In this document: positions 6,784 to 9,047 of the stretch, one piece after another
How positions within the stretch are numbered: position 1 is the stretch's first letter
How the letters are laid out: every line of letters starts with the position of its first letter
From: Campylobacterales bacterium
Lineage (GTDB): Bacteria; Campylobacterota; Campylobacteria; Campylobacterales; Nitratiruptoraceae
Direction of reading: 5' to 3'
Length of the DNA: 9,047 nucleotides
Assembly: GCA_027068245.1 (NCBI GenBank)
Contig: JAMOUF010000163.1
Location: forward strand, 1-9,047
The notes under the pieces: model-generated
The model's database searches: none
What the model was told of the DNA's origin: nothing
What the model saw: the letters and a program-made list of their open reading frames with translations, nothing else
Translations under genes and position numbers: made by a program

Positions 6784-6806
6784 TATAATTTGGAGTAGGA
6801 GAAAAG
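6784..6806 (+). promoter_or_regulatory. Possible internal promoter and RBS for rpsD
   Basis: A perfect TATAAT stands at 6784-6789 in the rpsK-rpsD gap. A start at about 6796 would leave an 11-nt leader that just keeps the AGGAG ribosome binding site (6797-6801). No -35 box is evident and the surrounding DNA is less AT-periodic than at 5708-5735, so the call is tentative. An independent promoter would let S4 be made separately. Confidence 0.25.
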
Positions 6807-7433
6807 ATGGCAAGATATAGAGGTCCAGTAGAGAAGATAGAAAGAAGACTTGGTGTTAGTCTGGCGCTTAAAGGTGAAAGAAGGCTGGCTGGAAAGAGCG
6901 CGTTGGAGAAAAGACCTTACCCACCGGGACAGCACGGGCAAAGAAGAACGAAGATTTCCGAATACGGAATGCAGCTTAGAGAGAAACAGAAAGCCAAATA
7001 TATGTATGGCGTTTTGGAAAAGCAGTTTAGAAATATGTTTAAAGAAGCGGTAAGAACCGAAGGCAACCCGGGAGAGAACCTGATAAAACTTCTTGAGCAA
7101 AGACTTGACAACGTTGTTTACAGAATGGGATTTGCAACTACCAGAAGATTTGCCAGACAGCTGGTAAACCACGGACACGTCTTGGTAGATGGAAAAAGGG
7201 TTAACATCCCTTCATACAGAGTTAAACCGGGACAGAAGATCGAAATTAGAGAGAAGAGTAAAAACAATCCTCAGATTCAACGCTCTTTGGAGCTTACCAA
7301 CCAGATAGGTCTGGTTCCATGGGTCGATGTAGACAAGGAAAAAGTTTTCGGCATCTTTACGAGAATCCCAGAAAGAAGCGAGGTTGAGATTCCTGTTGAA
7401 GAGAGACTGATTGTTGAGCTATACTCTAAATAA
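6807..7433 (+). CDS. rpsD: 30S ribosomal protein S4
   Basis: S4 nucleates 30S assembly by binding the 5' domain of 16S rRNA and helps unwind mRNA at the entry channel. In E. coli it also represses the alpha operon through a pseudoknot leader, and in Bacillus its own gene. The 208-residue product has the family N-terminus ([16 protein letters not shown]), the [12 protein letters not shown] segment (36-47), and an S4 RNA-binding domain at about 98-160 ([20 protein letters not shown] at 99-118, then [16 protein letters not shown]). The end is [12 protein letters not shown]. It has no cysteine at all, so it is the zinc-free form, while S14 and L36 here are zinc-binding. AGGAG at 6797-6801 is the ribosome binding site. 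Confidence 0.98.
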   Translation: MARYRGPVEKIERRLGVSLALKGERRLAGKSALEKRPYPPGQHGQRRTKISEYGMQLREKQKAKYMYGVLEKQFRNMFKEAVRTEGNPGENLIKLLEQRLDNVVYRMGFATTRRFARQLVNHGHVLVDGKRVNIPSYRVKPGQKIEIREKSKNNPQIQRSLELTNQIGLVPWVDVDKEKVFGIFTRIPERSEVEIPVEERLIVELYSK

Positions 7434-7439
7434 TAGCTT

Positions 7440-7461
7440 CTAAAGGGAGATCTCCCTTTAG
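7440..7461 (+). repeat. Perfect 22-bp palindrome in the rpsD-rpoA gap
   Basis: Bases 7440-7461 read the same on both strands, centred on AGATCT. As RNA this is a 9-bp stem with a GATC loop, including three G-C pairs in a row plus a terminal C-G. It is followed by nine A residues (7464-7472), not T residues, so it does not look like an intrinsic terminator on the + strand. On the - strand no T-run follows either. An RNA processing or translation-control role, or a dimeric protein site, is inference. Confidence 0.6.
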
Positions 7462-7488
7462 GTAAAAAAAAATAAAGAGAGTAGGCAG

Positions 7489-8481
7489 ATGAGAAAAATA
7501 AAAACAAAACCATCGGTTCCAACCAATATTGAAGTTCAAAAAGTAAAAGACAACTATATCAGACTAAACGTATACCCGTATGAGAGCGGATATGCCATCT
7601 CCGTTGCACATCCACTTAGAAGGATACTTTTAAGCTCAACTGCCGGATATGCGCCAATCGGTATAAAGATTGACGGGGTACAGCATGAATTCGACAGCAT
7701 AAGAGGTATGCTTGAGGATGTGGCTGTATTTATCATAAACCTGAAAAATATCCGGTTTAAGATAAAAGATAGTGAAAAAGATGAGCTTACCGTAGATTAT
7801 GAGTTCAGCGGACCAAAAGAGCTATATGGCAAAGATCTTGAAAATGAGGAAGTGGAGATCGTAACGCCTGAAAATTTTCTGGCCACGCTCAATGAAGACG
7901 CGCAGCTTAGATTCTCTTTGCTTATAAAAAAGGGAATCGGTTATGTTCCCAGCGAAGATATCAGAGAGATGCTGCCTGAGGGTTACATTCCGCTGGATGC
8001 CTTTTTTACCCCTGTAAAGAAGGCGGTGTACGAGATAGAGAAGGTTTTGGTCGAGGATGACCCCAACTATGAAAAAATCGTCTTTGACATCGAGACGGAC
8101 GGCCAGATAGAGCCTCAGGAAGCTCTTAAGATGGCCTATGAGGTTTTGCAAAGCCAGATGGAGATATTCAACAGTGAGTTCAACATCGTGGAAGGCAATG
8201 AGGCTGCTACCGGTTCCAAACACGATAAAATCCTCTACGCTCCGCTTGAGAGCCTGGACCTTAGTGCCAGAAGTTTCAACTGTCTGGATAAGGCCGGTAT
8301 AAAATATGTGGGTGAACTGCTGTTGATGGATAAGAAAGATCTTAAAAACATCAAAAATCTTGGTAAGAAATCATACGATGAGATAGAAGAGAAGCTCGAA
8401 GAGCTTCAGGTTGATATGGGAAGCCTCACCGAAGAGGCTAAAAAGTCGATATTAGATAAATTAGAACAGTCTAAAGGATAG
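7489..8481 (+). CDS. rpoA: DNA-directed RNA polymerase subunit alpha
   Basis: The alpha subunit dimerises to scaffold assembly of beta and beta', and its C-terminal domain contacts UP elements and activators. The 330-residue product has the normal length. The N-terminal domain (about 1-230) contains HPLRRILLSS at 41-50 (subunit assembly), IDGVQHEFDSIRGMLEDV (61-78) and TPVKKAVYEIEKV (174-186). A linker rich in acidic and polar residues (about 231-248) leads to the C-terminal domain. There R261, N264 and C265 (in ARSFNCLD) and NLGKKS (290-295) match the DNA-binding residues of E. coli alpha around R265 and G296-S299. The position equivalent to E. coli K271 is D267. The ribosome binding site is poor (TAGG at 7482-7485), and a palindrome and an A-tract precede it. 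Confidence 0.98.
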   Translation: MRKIKTKPSVPTNIEVQKVKDNYIRLNVYPYESGYAISVAHPLRRILLSSTAGYAPIGIKIDGVQHEFDSIRGMLEDVAVFIINLKNIRFKIKDSEKDELTVDYEFSGPKELYGKDLENEEVEIVTPENFLATLNEDAQLRFSLLIKKGIGYVPSEDIREMLPEGYIPLDAFFTPVKKAVYEIEKVLVEDDPNYEKIVFDIETDGQIEPQEALKMAYEVLQSQMEIFNSEFNIVEGNEAATGSKHDKILYAPLESLDLSARSFNCLDKAGIKYVGELLLMDKKDLKNIKNLGKKSYDEIEEKLEELQVDMGSLTEEAKKSILDKLEQSKG

Positions 8482-8484
8482 GGA

Positions 8485-8835
8485 ATGAGACATAGACACG
8501 GATACAGAAAACTCAGCAGAACAAGCTCACACAGAAAAGCACTGCTGAAAAATCTTGCTATCGCTTTGATAATGAGCGAGAGAATCGAGACCACGGTGGC
8601 AAAAGCGAAGACTCTTAGAAGTTATATCGAAAAGCTTGTAACAAAAGCCAAAAAGGGCGATTTCAACGCTCACAGAGAGGTATTTTCATATCTTCAGGAC
8701 AAAGAGGCCACAAAAAAACTTATGAACGAGATTGCGCCAAAATATCAAGAGAGAAACGGCGGATATACAAGAATTGTCAGAACCAGAACCCGAAGAGGCG
8801 ACGCAGCCCCTATGGCATTCATCGAGTTGGTATAA
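8485..8835 (+). CDS. rplQ: 50S ribosomal protein L17
   Basis: L17 binds 23S rRNA around the peptide tunnel exit side of the large subunit. The 116-residue product begins [20 protein letters not shown], the family signature, then [20 protein letters not shown] and [20 protein letters not shown]. It ends [29 protein letters not shown], with the conserved [14 protein letters not shown] end. Length is typical of the short form, without the C-terminal extension of E. coli. AAAGGA at 8473-8478 in the end of rpoA is the ribosome binding site. The last three codons and the stop lie in the left arm of a strong hairpin. Confidence 0.97.
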   Translation: MRHRHGYRKLSRTSSHRKALLKNLAIALIMSERIETTVAKAKTLRSYIEKLVTKAKKGDFNAHREVFSYLQDKEATKKLMNEIAPKYQERNGGYTRIVRTRTRRGDAAPMAFIELV

Positions 8836-8870
8836 CCTCTGAGGTTATACCAACTACTCTCATTTCTTCA
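8825..8870 (+). terminator. Probable operon terminator overlapping the rplQ stop
   Basis: Bases 8825-8839 are the perfect reverse complement of 8841-8855, a 15-bp inverted repeat around a single T; as RNA this is about 13-14 pairs with a tight 3-nt loop. A pyrimidine-rich tail follows (ACTCTCATTTCTTC at 8856-8869) rather than a pure T-run. The rplQ stop TAA (8833-8835) sits inside the left arm. Location at the end of the last alpha-block gene, ahead of a new promoter, supports a terminator or 3'-end stabilising hairpin. Confidence 0.7.
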
Positions 8871-8871
8871 G

Positions 8872-8899
8872 TAGACTTTAAGTAAAAATCGATTATATT
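8872..8899 (+). promoter_or_regulatory. Probable promoter of the NifU-like gene
   Basis: A TATATT -10 box is at 8894-8899. TAGACT at 8872-8877 matches four of six positions of TTGACA with a 16-bp spacer that is AT-rich. The predicted start is near 8906, giving a leader of about 23 nt with AAGGA at 8918-8922, six bases before the ATG. It follows the rplQ terminator hairpin, consistent with a separate transcription unit. Confidence 0.55.
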
Positions 8900-8928
8900 C
8901 CCTTCACATTAACTAATAAGGATTTTAT

Positions 8929-9047
8929 ATGTTTCCATTTTCTGATGAGGACCTATATCCGGCGGTGGAAAAGAGCATAGAGAAGATAAGGCCTATGCTG
9001 GCGCTTGACGGCGGTGACATAAAGCTTCTGGGTGTAAAAAATGGCAA
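8929..9047 (+). CDS. NifU C-terminal domain protein, 3' end outside window
   Basis: Only the first 39 complete codons are in the window. The product begins MFPFSDEDLYPAVEKSIEKI and continues RPMLALDGGDIKLLGVKNG. The IRPxLxxDGGDIxLxxV pattern is the start of the NifU C-terminal (Nfu) domain. That domain carries a C-x2-C pair further on, which binds an iron-sulfur cluster and delivers it to client proteins. The conserved cysteines would lie past the window edge and cannot be checked. Small stand-alone proteins of this type, about 90 residues, are known in Helicobacter and Campylobacter. The start is supported by AAGGA at 8918-8922. It has its own promoter and is probably not part of the ribosomal operon. 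Confidence 0.85.
   Translation, partial: MFPFSDEDLYPAVEKSIEKIRPMLALDGGDIKLLGVKNG

Noticed and set aside
7464..7472. A9 tract as a programmed frameshift or phase-variable site
   Set aside because: It is non-coding, between the rpsD stop and the rpoA start, so slippage would not change a reading frame. Length variation could only alter spacing.
1..9047. Novel defence, mobile or biosynthetic system; CRISPR, tRNA, IS elements
   Set aside because: All coding capacity is taken by recognised housekeeping genes. I saw no repeat-spacer array, transposase, tRNA-like cloverleaf or base-composition break.

Overview
The window is a conserved translation gene cluster: the distal part of the S10/spc ribosomal protein region joined to the alpha operon. 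All genes are on the + strand and packed almost without gaps. Several features point to a bacterium of the Campylobacterota (Epsilonproteobacteria). There is no rpmD (L30) between rpsE and rplO. The order is secY-map-infA-rpmJ-rpsM. S14 is the short zinc-binding type. Arginine is written mostly AGA/AGG. The first gene after rplQ encodes a small NifU-domain protein of the type seen in that phylum. Base composition looks moderate (roughly mid-40s % GC by eye), so a mid-GC lineage seems likelier than the very AT-rich host-associated ones. I cannot name the genus.

Layout. Positions 1-5706 hold the spc block: the 3' end of rplN, then rplX, rplE, rpsN, rpsH, rplF, rplR, rpsE, rplO, secY, map and infA. 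Several neighbours overlap by 1-4 nt. The only gaps of note are rpsN-rpsH (57 nt, with a good hairpin) and rpsH-rplF (50 nt). Positions 5707-5865 form the largest gap (159 nt). It holds a likely sigma70-type promoter and a structured leader with two perfect or near-perfect hairpins and a possible pseudoknot. Positions 5866-8835 hold the alpha block: rpmJ, rpsM, rpsK, rpsD, rpoA and rplQ. A 56-nt gap lies before rpsD, and a 55-nt gap before rpoA contains a perfect 22-bp palindrome. A strong hairpin that includes the rplQ stop codon probably ends the operon at about 8825-8870. A fresh promoter then drives the truncated NifU-like gene from 8929 to the window end. No stretch over 300 bases lacks a gene.

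How the genes work together. The ribosomal proteins build both subunits and InfA starts translation. SecY forms the export channel for nascent membrane and secreted proteins, and Map removes their initiator methionine. RpoA nucleates RNA polymerase assembly. The cluster therefore links ribosome, translocon and transcription machinery output.

I see no new protein system here; every coding region belongs to a known family. What merits a second look is in the non-coding gaps: the rpmJ leader, an exact 11-nt complementarity between that leader and the rpsK-rpsD gap, the rpsD-rpoA palindrome, and the rpsN-rpsH hairpin. These are candidates for ribosomal-protein autoregulation or mRNA processing signals, and all of them need comparative or experimental support.
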